Assembly (NCBI GenBank): GCA_964020975.1
Contig: OZ026615.1
Location: 80,476,962-80,540,961, forward strand
Source of the DNA: Hermodice carunculata
Lineage: Eukaryota > Annelida > Polychaeta > Eunicida > Amphinomidae
Direction of reading: 5' to 3'
Length of the DNA stretch: 64,000 nt
The notes under the pieces were generated by a model that searched no databases, had not been told where the DNA came from, and was given only the letters and a program-made list of their open reading frames with translations. Positions 11,050 to 22,021 of this stretch are shown one piece after another. Within the stretch, counting starts at the first letter, position 1. Each line of letters opens with the position of its first letter. A program made the position numbers and the translations under genes.

Positions 11050-14000
11050 CAGGGCTCGAATTTGGTGTGTGTCCAACGTCTCGAGACACCCTGAGATTGT
11101 GCCGGGCATGTTGAGATAAAGACAAAGATTCCCGGCCGGGCATGTTAAAAATACATGGACATGAGATTGGCTCAGGTATATTTCGGACTTTCCAAAGGCC
11201 GATGTGCTACATGCTAGTGTTGGTCCAGCTACCGGACTTCGTTTTACACACACGTGCATGGGAAAAAAATATTTTTGCCGCATTATTCTTATTTATGTTC
11301 AACAACTTTATTAAAAAGAAACTTCATACCAATCATGGTAGCTGTGTGATCAGTAAAGGGGTTCAAAGACAAACCTGTGCAGTTTCACAAGTCCGCTGAG
11401 TACGTTAAATCTGCTCAGAATATGGTAGAGCAATAACTCTCTGTTCTCTCATTGACCGCCCTGTGGCGATGCGGACAGTTTTCATCCGGGTATTCAATAG
11501 CGGGTCAACCTGAGTAGCGTCGCATACTATGATGTGTAAACGCATGGTGCAAACTGAGCGTTTTTCTTGGCGAATGAAATACCCAAGTGTAACTCATAAT
11601 CATGATAATGTTATCATTAATAAATACTTTTTGTAGAAAGTAATGCAATCAAGAAATCAACCCAATACACATTGTTGTGGAGTTAATCACATTTGATTTT
11701 AATTTTAATTGAACTTTTAACGCTACCTGCCGACCCCCCCCACACCCACCCACACACATCCAGTAACACTGTAAAACTTGGGAATTCATCTACAATAACA
11801 TATTCTGATGACGTTGTCCACTTGTCTTTATTTTTGACACAATGACAACACACCCGGCAAATAAAATACAATTGACTTCTTTAATCTTAAAACGCGATGA
11901 CCAATGTTGTTTTTTCCTACTCGATCCTCCATTATCGCCCGCGATGAACCGGGTCACATTTAAAACTTGCAACAGGAGTCTTACGAAATCCTCATGCTGT
12001 TGAGTCCATATTATGTGCTATGTCGCTAATTTGTTATATGTGATCATTGCATTATCTTAATAACTGTTGAAGAATATTCTTTATTATTGCATTTCTTTCG
12101 ACCATCCACATAGTCAAGTGGCGCTACGCAGGGATGTTACAAGCAGAATGCGGTTCCCGGTCACCGCGGTTCAAATGGATTTTTCACTTTTTTAACACAA
12201 CATACGAACAAATGCATTCATGCTCTGCTATAATACAATCTTATGTTTCGTGTGTGTAAAATTTATCAGCAGATATTACGTGAAAAGGAACATTTTTGGC
12301 ACCTTGATTGCCGATACGTACAATGTTATCACAATGTTTGCACATCCGCTGACCAATGTTCACCCGCAGGCAAGTACCCGGATGAAAGCGATGGCTCGCG
12401 CCGTTGAGTGGAGGTTTATGGAAACTTAAGAAACTGCCCTTCCCTATTGCCAAGTAAGAGGCTACAAAATTTCGCTCTCACTATTAAAGTTGAGCAGTTC
12501 CATCTCTTATCCTTATCATACTAGTCCAAAGATCAGAAGCATCCAAGATGATAGGCCTAATGATAATCTGTGTGAGCGGTTGGCAAAACAAAATGCAAGC
12601 AGTAAAATTAAAGGTTAGGTCCTGGAATAAATAAATGTGTGATACGGTTGATTTTTTTTTTTCACTGTACAATAAGTATATGTTTTATACTTGCTTTTCC
12701 TCAGTTTATCCACAAAAAATTCCTTTTCGAATTTTTGAAGCTGTTGTGCTGAGCGTCGTCATATCCCACCCAGCCTGATGATGCCGCTAGTTGAATGTTT
12801 TGTCGCAGACGAATTCATTCTTCTAGTCTTGGTTCAATTTAATCATAGCATGATGGCAGTAATGCTGAAAAACCTGTAATAATTCTAATTTAATCAAATA
12901 TAAAATTAACGGCAAACAAAACACCACGTGTACACATATCCGCCAGTGGTTGACTTGGCTCAAATCAAGTTGATCAACAAATTTCAGAGAACGTGCGGGT
13001 CCGCAGTTCACAAAGTTATGCGAAAGTATTACTCTTGCTTCAATAATTTAATTATACTATGATGGAAATAATGCTGAATTTAAGACATTTAAAATTTTTG
13101 ATTTAATCAAATATAAAATAAATGGCAACGTAGCACCATGTGTATATCTGTGTTTTGCTACTCAACAAATATCAGACCACAGATCACCCCAGAGTTCACC
13201 GAAGTTCCGCCGAGTAATTTGTACCCAAATGCAAATTACAAATGACAGATTCAAGTGTGCACTTGCAAGATACCAGGAGTGTATTTCAATTGATTCCTTA
13301 CCATTAACAATGAACTTGACATAACTGAGCACGCACATTGAGGTCAAGATAGTAAGTAATGTATTCAGAGTATTTTTGCGACTGTTCAGTTGTTTTTTAT
13401 GCAAAACAAAGGCTCATTAGTACACAGCACCAGGCATAGGCAGCAGTTGCAGGCCAGTTCTACTTCAACGCCAAATCAGAGAACCTGGCATGTTCCAAGT
13501 TGCGATGCACTTCAAATCAATCCTGATTATTTGAAATAAAGGTTGAAACACAGGGGAATTACGATAATTGAATCAATGACAGTAGCATTTTGGACATATA
13601 TGATGGGAAAAATCGAGTTTGTCACTGCTTTGATACTCCAGACTCCCGTCAAAAAGCAGTCGTTTGCAGCGTGTTTTGCCAAATTTTCTCGGTCGCTGGT
13701 TGCTTTCTGCAGATGGTCGCTCACGGCCGTACATTCAACATTAGAAAAATGTCCGTGCATGGAAAAAATTGTCGTTTTGACCAGGTGGTCACTGACCACA
13801 GCGGTTTCTAATGGCATACACTACCGTATACATAAGTGCTAACTACTGCTACTGAAAATTATGCTTATCTAATGACTCAATTAACTATCTGCATTCCAAT
13901 CTTACATGCCGCTCTCTGATCCTATAATTGCCAGGTTACAAAATGAAGGGCAAATAGCGTCGCTATCTCAGAGGTGAGTGCAGGTTAAAAGCCACTGACC

Positions 14001-14411
14001 TATCACAGGCTGCGAAAATTTTCTGCCACAGAAGGATGAAAGACAGCCGGCCAGTTGCGGCTCGGCAGACTAAGTGGAGCACAGTATTCAGTAACGATAG
14101 CGAAACTTAGTCTGTCTGAGCAGGCAAAAGAACTTCCTGTAATTCAAAAAAAACAGAAACAAAACAAACTTTGGTGCTATGTAAGTTTTGACTAATTATA
14201 CATGTAATACAGCATGTAACATTCAAAATATGTGTTTGTCTCATTCAACGGGTAATGCAGGAGGAAAAAAGTGCAGGAGTTGAAGAAAAGAAACACTTCA
14301 GTTGAACTTGGACATGTAAAGTTGGGCATGTTGTGCATGGGTTGAGCATGTTGAGTTCATCTCCAACATTCCCGGTGGGCATGTTGGTAAAAAAGTTAAA
14401 TTCTAGCCCTG
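11050..14411. mobile_element. hAT-like non-autonomous element candidate
   Basis: The left end is CAGGGCTCGAATTT. The right end, read inverted from 14411, is CAGGGCTAGAATTT. CAGGG with a following TCGAAT-type stretch is a common hAT terminus. Both ends carry subterminal GGGCATGTTG or GCATGTTGAG copies. No transposase frame was seen in the 3.36 kb between, and no 8-bp target duplication matches, so the pairing could be two separate fragments of one family. Confidence 0.35.
12820..13205. repeat. diverged tandem duplication of about 206 bp
   Basis: ATGATGG..AGTAATGCTGAA, TTTAATCAAATATAAAAT and CACCA(C/T)GTGTA recur in the same order from about 12828 and 13050. It lies within the candidate hAT-like element. 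No coding sense was found. Confidence 0.6.
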
Positions 14412-14419
14412 AAAATGGT

Positions 14420-14930
14420 CTGATTTATAGATGGTCTCACATGACAGGTACAATAACATATAAGAGGAATTGGGTTTGGTGTCAAGCCAGAGGAGGCGGT
14501 CTCTTATGGCAAATACTAATATACACTAATCCTTGCTAGACAGACCACCCACATTACCAAGGTAAAAGTGGTCTTTGGAGACAGGTGATCTCTCATGACA
14601 GGTAAATAATCATGGTAAGGACAGAATTTGGGATTTGGTAAAGTGGTCTCTCAAGAAAGGGAGGTCTCTCATGGCAGATGTTATTATACAATAGTCTTTG
14701 CCTTGATCAATCACTCTCATTGCCAAGTTCAATGGTTCCATAAGACTTGGTGGTCTCCCGTGACAGGTAAATCAACATGGTAAATGAGTATTTGGGATTC
14801 ATAAAAGTGGTATCTCAAGAGTGGGAGATTTCTTATCAGATATTTTAATGATGTAGTCTATGCCTTGAGAGACAATAGTACCAGATTAAAAGTGGTTTTA
14901 CAAGGCAGGGGGTCTCTCTAGGCAATCAAA
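14420..14930. repeat. minisatellite of GGTCTCTCATGACAGG units
   Basis: AGTGGTCT.., GGTCTCTCATGGCA and CATGACAGGTA phrases recur about every 90-180 bp in at least four degenerate copies (near 14434, 14570, 14650, 14750, 14900). It is non-coding. Confidence 0.6.
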
Positions 14931-14934
14931 AACA

Positions 14935-16135
14935 TGAAAACAAGAATAAGAGCAGCTTCGGAGATTTTTTAAGGTTTGCCCAAAAAAAAGAACAAAAAAA
15001 AATTATAAAAATTTTTTAAAACATTGGAGCATGACCATTTGAACAAACTTGGTAGAGACCCACCAAAGATACATTGCCACCAAGTTTGAGGTGAATCTAG
15101 ATGATGGTTTTACAGAAGAAGTTGAAAATGTGAATTAGCATTAGAATGCCCATTGACTTACATATAGTAATTGATAGGAAAGGTACATTTGTTGATAAGT
15201 ATTAGAATTTTAAAAAATGTTAAAAAGCAGGAATTCACACCAGTGCCACCTAGTCAACAAGTTTGTTTGACCCTTTCACTAGAAACATTTCCACCAAGTT
15301 TCAGCTTAATCTGAGAGATGGTTCTGGAGGAGAAGTCAAAAACAGCAACAACACAAAAAATCATTAAAAAATAGAAAAAAAACCCTGCATCGCCACCTGG
15401 TAAACTAACCAAGAACTAGAAATCCCTGGGAGTGTTCCTGTGTGATATCAAAGCAATCAGGTAAGCCGTATTGGAAAAGATTTTTTACGATTTGTCAAAA
15501 GAGGAACAAAAAAAATTCATAAAGAATCCAAAAATCACTGAAGTGTGACCATTTGAACAAACTTGGCAGAGACCCACTCAAAGTACATTGCTACCAAATT
15601 GAAGTCAACCTGGATGACAGTTTCAGGGAAGAAGTTGAAAATGTGAATTAGGATTAGAATGCCCATTGACTTACATATAGTAATCAATAGGAAAGGTGCA
15701 TTTACCAAGTTTCAGCTCAATCTGAGTTACGCTCCTGGAGAAGTTGAAAATAGCGGGAAAAAACCCCACAGAAAACGCAAAAAATAATTAAAAAATAGAA
15801 AAAAAATGAAGTGCCACCTGGTGAACAAATTAAGAACTAAGAGTCCCCAGGAGTGTTCCTGTGTGATATCAAAGCAATTGGGTGAGCACTTTTGGAGAAG
15901 ATTTTTTAAGATTTGCTCCAAAAAGAACCAAAAACTTCATAAGAACTCAAAAAAAAAAAAAAAAACATTGGAGCATGGCCATTTGAACAAATTTGGTAGA
16001 GACCCACCCAAGGCACATCCCCACCAAGTTTGAACTGAATCTGGCTGATGGTTTTGGAGAAGAAGTCAAAAATGAAATTGTGAATGGATGAACGGACTAA
16101 AAGCTCAGCCTGACTAGTCAGTCAGTTGAGCTAAA
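14935..16135 (+). repeat. AACAAGA-family composite repeat
   Basis: The head-like AACAAGAATAAGAGCAGC at 14938 is followed by two or more about 550-bp units with CCACCAAGTTTGA.., GAATTAGCATTAGAATGCCC, CACCTGGTGAACAAATTAAG and CAAAGCAATTGGGTGAGC. It ends in CAGTTGAGCTAAAAATC at about 16135. It has the same architecture as the repeat inside the PLE but an older look. Confidence 0.65.
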
Positions 16136-16539
16136 AATCGTTAAAAATAAGGGATCCACAGCAATGCCACCTGTGGAATAATTTTTTTGGTGACCCTTGT
16201 ACAAGGAACCACGTTTCAACATTATATAAACTTAGTGAATATTTAGCTTAGGCAAGGAGCCGCTACTCAGAGAGACATGTACGGGTAAAAGGCTCCAAAA
16301 CATGTTGAGTAGTTACCCGCTGAAGACCCTTTAATTTATTGGGGCTGATACAGCCTATGTCAAAATTTTACAGAGGAACGTGTGCAATATAGACAATAGT
16401 AATTCCATATATATACAGGTTAGACAGGGACAGGTTAGCTTATGGAGAGTAAAGAGTTCGAACTGCGGAATAGGATATTGACTACTAGGAAGTGGTTCTG
16501 GGCAAAAAGACACAAATACAACACAAAAATTAAAAATTA

Positions 16540-16905
16540 AAATAAACAATGCAGCACCACCTGTTGAACAAATTAAGGTCTAGGGGTACCCACCATTGCC
16601 CTATGCAATTTTGAAGCAATTGGCTAAGTGGTTTCAGAGGAGATTTTTTCGATTTGACCCAAAAAAACAAAACAAAACCCACACACATCAAAAAAACAAA
16701 AATTACTGGAGCTTGACCATTTGAATAAAGTTGACAGAGTCCTATCCAAGGTACATTTCCACCAAGTTTGAAGTCCATCTGCCAGGTGGTGTTGGAGCAG
16801 GGCAAAAATGTGAATTGTTGATGCTGCGGGATGGACGACAACAGACAAAGGACAATAAGATGAACTTAGCTACTGACGAGTCAGCTGAGTTAAAAACTTT
16901 GGACC
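16540..16905 (+). repeat. AACAAGAGG-family repeat, tail copy
   Basis: CAGCACCACCTGTTGAACAA, CAATTGGCTAAGTGGTTTC, GGTACATTTCCACCAAGTTT and a tail with GGATGGACGAC..GAGTCAGCTGAGTTAAAAA. It is a truncated copy. A GA microsatellite follows at 16951-16971. Confidence 0.65.
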
Positions 16906-17277
16906 ACAGTCTTACAAATATGTTACATAAAGTGTGAAATCTGCAGACCCGAGAGAGAGAGAGAGAGAGAGACACCTACTGTCAATTGCTTTATGTTAGG
17001 GTGTATAAGTTTTCACGGTTTTTGGTTTTTGACATTTCACATTACTTTTAGTTTCACTGTTTTGGATGTAATTCCCATTCAAACAATGTTAAAATACTAT
17101 TTCACTGTGATTTTATTTTCATAGTTTTGTGCCACCAGTTAAATAAGCGAAAATAACAATACAGTGAAATTTAAGCAATTTACAGTAAAATATACAGGAA
17201 CCACATTGACAAAATCTTCTATGTCATTGCCCTGTTGGTAATGTAATGCAGATAAATTATTCTGTACTAGTACTCAC

Positions 17278-17364
17278 TTCATGGACAATTCTATGAAGTA
17301 GACTGTATAGAGCTGCTCTACGTGTTTCTGTGTCCATGTCTACATGCACTTCTGGTTGGGGAAG
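17278..17364 (-). CDS. ADCY10: ADCY10 exon: NTPase helix before Walker B
   Basis: This 87-bp exon is 29 codons in phase 0 at both ends. It reads LPQPEVHVDMDTETR and then RAALYSLLHRIVHE. It occupies the place of the human stretch VQFPISREISRM..LEILFMKILKLIV, directly ahead of Walker B. The acceptor is ATCCAG and the donor is GAA|GTGAGT, a strong consensus. It joins directly to the exon at 8340, as the human alignment requires, without any help from the acceptor-like site near 9203. Confidence 0.85.
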
Positions 17365-17982
17365 CTGGATTCAAACACATTGGGTGCATATTACTCATGA
17401 GATAAACATTACTGGTTACAAAATGCAATACAAATGACACATAACATTGTGCAGCATTTCCCCATTTTATTGGTGTGAATATATTGATCTATTGACTTGT
17501 TATGATAAAATGTTTTAGCTTTCACCAAAATGCTACAGATGCTAAGTCCAGTTTCTCTCACAAACATGACAAGCTACGATTTTATTTTGCACAAAGTACA
17601 AAATATACAATGGGAAATTACAATTACATATATGCAGGAGGATCATATCATAAGTGGATTTTTTTCTGGCCCTCCTGACTGGACTTGTTTCTATAGAAAG
17701 TGTGCTACCACAGACACAAGCTCATCATGCTTATCTTGGGGGATGATTGATGACCCTGTTTTAGGATGGAATCTTGTCAAGACCTTACCAAAAGAATTGC
17801 CACAGATTCATCCTCATCAAAGGAGGAAGCTAGAGCCATCACAATATATTTAACCTGTTGGACAGTGGGTTATGCTGATAGCACACTCAGAGATTTGGGC
17901 TAGTGGCAGGGAGCATGAAACTATTGATTACAAATGCTCAACAGAAATAGTTGTCATTAGGAATATTAATTGGAGCCAGAGG

Positions 17983-18090
17983 CCTAGCAAGGATTGAGGT
18001 ATTGAAGAGAGGTCTCCTGATGCTGAAACCTTGATGCTGCAAGGCTTCAGCATCAGTGAACCTCTCTTCAATAGCCTCAATCCTAGCTAG
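17983..18090. repeat. fold-back hairpin of about 50-bp arms
   Basis: CCTAGCAAGGATTGAGG(CT)ATTGAAGAG.. through CCTGATGCTGAAACCTTG is followed, almost without a loop, by its inverted copy (CAAGGCTTCAGCATCAG..CTCTTCAATAGCCTCAATCC). There are several mismatches. It is in the intron between the ADCY10 exons at 20241 and 17364. Confidence 0.8.
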
Positions 18091-18877
18091 ATATCACTGA
18101 GCTTTTCACCTTCGAGTGCCTCTGATAATTCTTTTCAGATTCAAACTTTTAAAAGGGATTTTTTTTTAATGCATTGGTCATAAATGGACTTAGTCCTTCT
18201 GGGCCTTAAATGTGCTTCCCAATAGTGTGTTGTAAAGTATCCTAGAAGTTAGGATGGTACACCATTATACGGGGCGCAGTACCTAGCTGTCTCCAGTTGA
18301 GCGAGTGTCTCTAAAGACTCTGCAGCCTGACAAAAGATGTGATTTGATCCTTCAGTTATGGGTTTTAAGACCCCTAAACCTATGCTTCAGACTTTTGCTC
18401 GCTCTCCCATTGTCAATATAACGTGCATGAAGGAGGCTCCCACTTTAAAATGGGTCTAGGTTCAAGCCTCTGCAACCATTTCCAGTTTGGAGCAAATCAC
18501 TCATTTAGGAGAAGGTAAGAGCCTGGAGACAAATCACTTCTAACTTCCTCCATTGCCTGATCATAAGTCCTTCCACCCCCACCCACCACCACCATCCTTC
18601 ATCCTGAAACTACCCTAGGTTGCACTATTGGGTCCACTGCAGAAGTGAGCCCACAGATTGCTGGAGCACCCTAAAGAGAAGGCCTACATTGTTGGTAAAG
18701 AAGTTGCAAAGAACAAAATTATCTGTGTTAAAGAACCGCACGAAAAGGTTTAATTGCCAAAAAAGATACCCTAAGTGTACAAGCAGTCTGTCTGCATGCT
18801 AGCTTGGGCTGCTGCTATGTGTTATTCATTCAAAATGACTGAGACAGGGCAGGTGGCCGCTGTGGCTAATGAAAAAA

Positions 18878-18919
18878 AGTCCGACTAGTTTCGTTGCGAC
18901 CTGCAACTCATCAGGAACT
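18878..18919 (-). ncRNA. hammerhead ribozyme motif, intronic, sense to ADCY10
   Basis: Read on the minus strand, the segment has every invariant part of a hammerhead. Stem I is AGUUC with GGACU. The core is CUGAUGA. Stem II is GUUGC-AGGUC-GCAAC, five perfect pairs. The core then continues GAA and the self-complementary stem III ACUAGU, ending in the cleavable GUC at 18883-18885. Such a loopless palindromic stem III is known from Penelope-type and retrozyme hammerheads, which need dimers or tandem copies for efficient cleavage. It sits in the ADCY10 intron between the exons at 20241 and 17364, on the transcribed strand. Activity is inferred from sequence alone. Confidence 0.8.
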
Positions 18920-19299
18920 GTTGGGAACACTGTGAATAGCCTCTCTATATATATATATACTGTGGGGTAACAGATCCGTTGCTACATATGCACTTGAATT
19001 GTGATAGTGTAGGTGCGGATTCTTAGTAAATGAAAGAGTTGGTTTCCATGATGGGATTTGATTCAAAAGATTTTTTAATCTGCTGGGTTTCCATTGGTTG
19101 AAAACCTAGCTTGATCCCACTGAGGTCAGTGGGTTCAAACTTTGATTTTGGCTTGAATGGTCACTGTATTGATATTACAGTTGAGACCCTGAATAGGGGC
19201 TTGGGATGTGTGAAAACACATCTCCAGGGGTGGATTCCAGTGTTCCCATGATAGCCACTTGTGTGACAATTAGAGTGTACTAAAATATAATGGGGAGGG

Positions 19300-19760
19300 G
19301 AGCTCTAACAACAAAAACGTTTGTAGCGGCAAGAATTGCAAATACTGTGCAAGCCTGAATGATTCCGGCGAAGCAGTCAGTTCACAAACAGGGAGAACTT
19401 ACACAGTCCCCAAAGGAGGATGCTGCAAAAGCTCACACCTAGTTTACCTTCTAACATGTAACACATGTAAGAAACAATATGTGGGCCAGACCTTGCACCC
19501 CCTACAGGACAGCTTGCGAGAACATTAACGTTACATCAGTAATGGTGACACTTCACAACCTTTGGGCAGACATTTTGCCCTCAGTGACCATAGGGATCTA
19601 ATCTCAGAGTCCAAATATTAGAGTATATCCCAACACCTCCCTGGCTAGAACACTCTAGACTACTGCGACTAGACTGGGAAAAACACTGGATGCACCAACT
19701 ACGCTCTATTGAACCCTTCAGTCTCAATATCATGGGGAAATGAGCTCAATAGCTCTGTCT
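19300..19760 (+). pseudogene. Penelope GIY-YIG endonuclease fossil fragment
   Basis: Traces of a second Penelope element, different from the one at 41.8 kb, are visible: NCKYCASLNDSGEAVSSQTG, HLVYLLTCNTCKKQYVGQT (the GIY-YIG core), GRHFALSDH, and RLDWEKHWMHQLRSIEPFSL. No reverse transcriptase is attached. The fragment is broken and old. It lies 400 bp from the hammerhead at 18.9 kb but on the opposite strand. Confidence 0.75.
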
Positions 19761-20240
19761 AATTCATTAAAGAGATGTAGATTATAAGCACCAAGGTTTG
19801 CAAAAATTTGGTTCCATACCACCAAGAAACCTGAAAGAAGATCAGCTCTAGTGGTTCATTTGCAGTGTACTATGCAATTAATATTATTGGTATCTACATG
19901 TAGCAAGAATTAACAGAACTCTTTGTTTATTCATTTGTTGCGTTTTAGTTTCTTTTTCTGTTGGACTGAAACTGAAGGACTGTTTCTCATTGTAGTGTGG
20001 ATTTTTTCTTTTCTTTTCTTGCTAAACTTCGAGGACAAATTAGAAATACAACAACAACAAAAAAAAAAAAAAAAAGAGAAATTCTAAATAAGCAAATATG
20101 CCTCTTTTGTTGGGAGCAGATGTCTCCCTTTCCACCAGCATCCTCCGATCTAAAAACGAAAAATTAATCAGAAAAAGGAATTCTGATCCATTTGAAATAA
20201 ATCAAGTTTACAGGGTCCAGCATATGTTGCTGTAAAATAC
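19761..20240. other. intron with A-rich tract, no feature seen
   Basis: Contains CAACAACAAC followed by about 18 A (20050-20076), possibly the 3' end of an unrecognised retroposon. Nothing else is recognised before the ADCY10 donor at 20240. Confidence 0.4.
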
Positions 20241-20433
20241 CTTCAGTGCCAAGAGGTCATTCAGCAACCATAAGCTGTTGATGAGAGTTGTATCATCAAA
20301 TTCATTCAGAAGAATGTGCTCCCTTTCTTGGTGAGTGTGCTCCAAATTCAATCCAAGCAGCTGCAGCAACATATTTTTCACTAAACCGAAAGGGTACTTT
20401 GCATCATGGATGAGGAACTGGGTGTGGATTACC
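20241..20433 (-). CDS. ADCY10: ADCY10 exon: NTPase domain after Walker A
   Basis: This 193-bp exon encodes VIHTQFLIHDAKYPFGLV, KNMLLQLLGLN, then a charged stretch and INSLWLLNDLLALK. It aligns in position and character with the human segment around FMANVLGLDTCKHYKE and YCLLNDIF. The acceptor is GCTTTAG and the donor is AAG|GTATTT. The first base completes the AA left by the P-loop exon, giving Lys. The exon ends exactly at a codon boundary. Confidence 0.87.
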
Positions 20434-20534
20434 CTAAAGCACAAAATGACAGAGCCTGAAACAGACTAAATAAAAGCTGTGCACTAATTATTTCAACGAA
20501 AAAATATAGACTTGCCCCAGAGTACATTTGTGAA

Positions 20535-20600
20535 TCAACAGCTTTTCCTTAGCATGATTTGGGCATAATGTGTCTAACCGATGCTAAGGAAAGCTATTGA
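20535..20600. repeat. hairpin, 20-bp arms
   Basis: TCAACAGCTTTTCCTTAGCAT and, 25 nt later, ATGCTAAGGAAAGCTATTGA. One gap and one mismatch. It is intronic, upstream of the ADCY10 exon at 20433. Confidence 0.75.
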
Positions 20601-21077
20601 CTTCGGGCCTGCCATCATGAGTGATCTTGCATACAAATCTCAGCAAGAATGTTTTCTAGTATGAAGAAATTTAAGTAAAAGCAATGAGGCAGACAACAAT
20701 TTACAACTCAGAACTTTTGGGTGGGAAAGGGTTAACTTCAAATTTTAACCAGTTTGAACTTATGCAATGTTTTGGAGAGTTCATATCTCTTTCACCAAGC
20801 TGAAAAGTGATAAATTCTTGGAATTCCAGAAGTTTAACAAATTCAGAACACCAACATCAACAAGAGGACATTGACACTTCTGTCCTGAGCTGATCTTGTA
20901 TATGTGACTGTATGTAAAATAACATGATGCTATCCTTCACCATTTTGGTCATAAATTTCAATCCAATCAAAGAAAAACTGAGATGTAAGCCTTTTCCTCT
21001 GCAGGATATGAATTGTGATGTTACGCAGTTGATTCAAGTTCACTTGTACATGTCTGTAATTCTAACTTAGCTTTTAC

Positions 21078-21260
21078 ATGCACTAGTAACTTGTTTTGGT
21101 GGGTTACAGCATTTCAGGGCGGTTCCCGGCGTTACACAGTGTTTGCCAGCGTGAGACAGCGTCAGCCGGCGTTACAAACGCTAGGAAATGCCAACTAATG
21201 CTAGGAAACGCCAAAATCCAAATTAAGCCTTTTGGAGCTCGGCAATAGCCAGCATTACTT
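21078..21260. repeat. dispersed repeat, CACTAGTAACTTG family, copy 2
   Basis: This copy is shorter and matches 5042-5230 in the same orientation. It is cut at GGCAATAGCCAGCATTAC, where a different repeat begins. Confidence 0.8.
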
Positions 21261-21319
21261 CTGGTGACAAGGACCACTGTACTATGCTTCACTCAGTCGG
21301 CCATCAAATAACAATAATA

Positions 21320-21990
21320 AGAAGAAGCTGGTTTTCAATAGGAATGTGGTCCACTATGATGTGCATCTCTGAAAAAAAAAATGAGGAAGCTGCGTTGGAT
21401 CCTTCTTGATCGAGATATTATGGTAACATAGTCACCCTGTGCACCACTCAGACGACCGAAAAGATAAATACTTTAAAGTATCATAAAAAGTTTACAAATA
21501 TAAAGACGATGCCAGTTTTAAATAGGAACCTGGGCAATCATAAGATGCATCTCTGACAAAAATTTGGGAAAGCTGTGGTCAATATTTTTTGAGATATCAC
21601 TGTAATGTCATCAGGGTTGACGCCACTCACGCGTCCTTCAAATAAATACATTTAAAGTTTCATAAAAACCTTAAAAATAATCAGAGGAAGCTGGTTTTAA
21701 ATAGGAACCTGGTCCATTATAAGATACGTCTCTGACTAAAATTTGGTGAAGCTGCAGTGAATATTTTTTTAGATCTCGGGGTAACGTGGTCATGGTTGAC
21801 ACCATACATTAAAAGTCTTATAAAAGTTTTAAAATACTCAGAAAATGCTGGTTTTTTGATAGGAACCTGATCCATTATAAGGTCCTTCTGTGACAAACAT
21901 TTGGTACAGCTACAGGGAATATTTTTTGAAATACGGCGGTTACGTTGACAAGACGGACAGACACAGGGGATGACAATACCCTCTGGCACT
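21320..21990. repeat. four-unit degenerate tandem repeat
   Basis: GCTGGTTTTxAATAGGAACC occurs at about 21329, 21510, 21690 and 21848. Each is followed by ..ATTATAAGATGCATCTCTGAC, TTTGGxxxAGCTG and GAATATTTTTTGAGAT. The end is GACAAGACGGACAGACACAG, a short GACGGAC-type tail. DIRS-like fossil A begins directly afterwards. Confidence 0.75.
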
Positions 21991-22021
21991 TTATGTGTTG
22001 AGGGTAAAAAATGAACTCCCG

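Noticed and set aside
12764-12825. Hammerhead core starting at CCTGATGATGCC
   Set aside because: No GAAA at the right place and no stem II pairing.
18440-18470. tRNA B box (GGTTCAAGCC)
   Set aside because: No A box or acceptor stem upstream.
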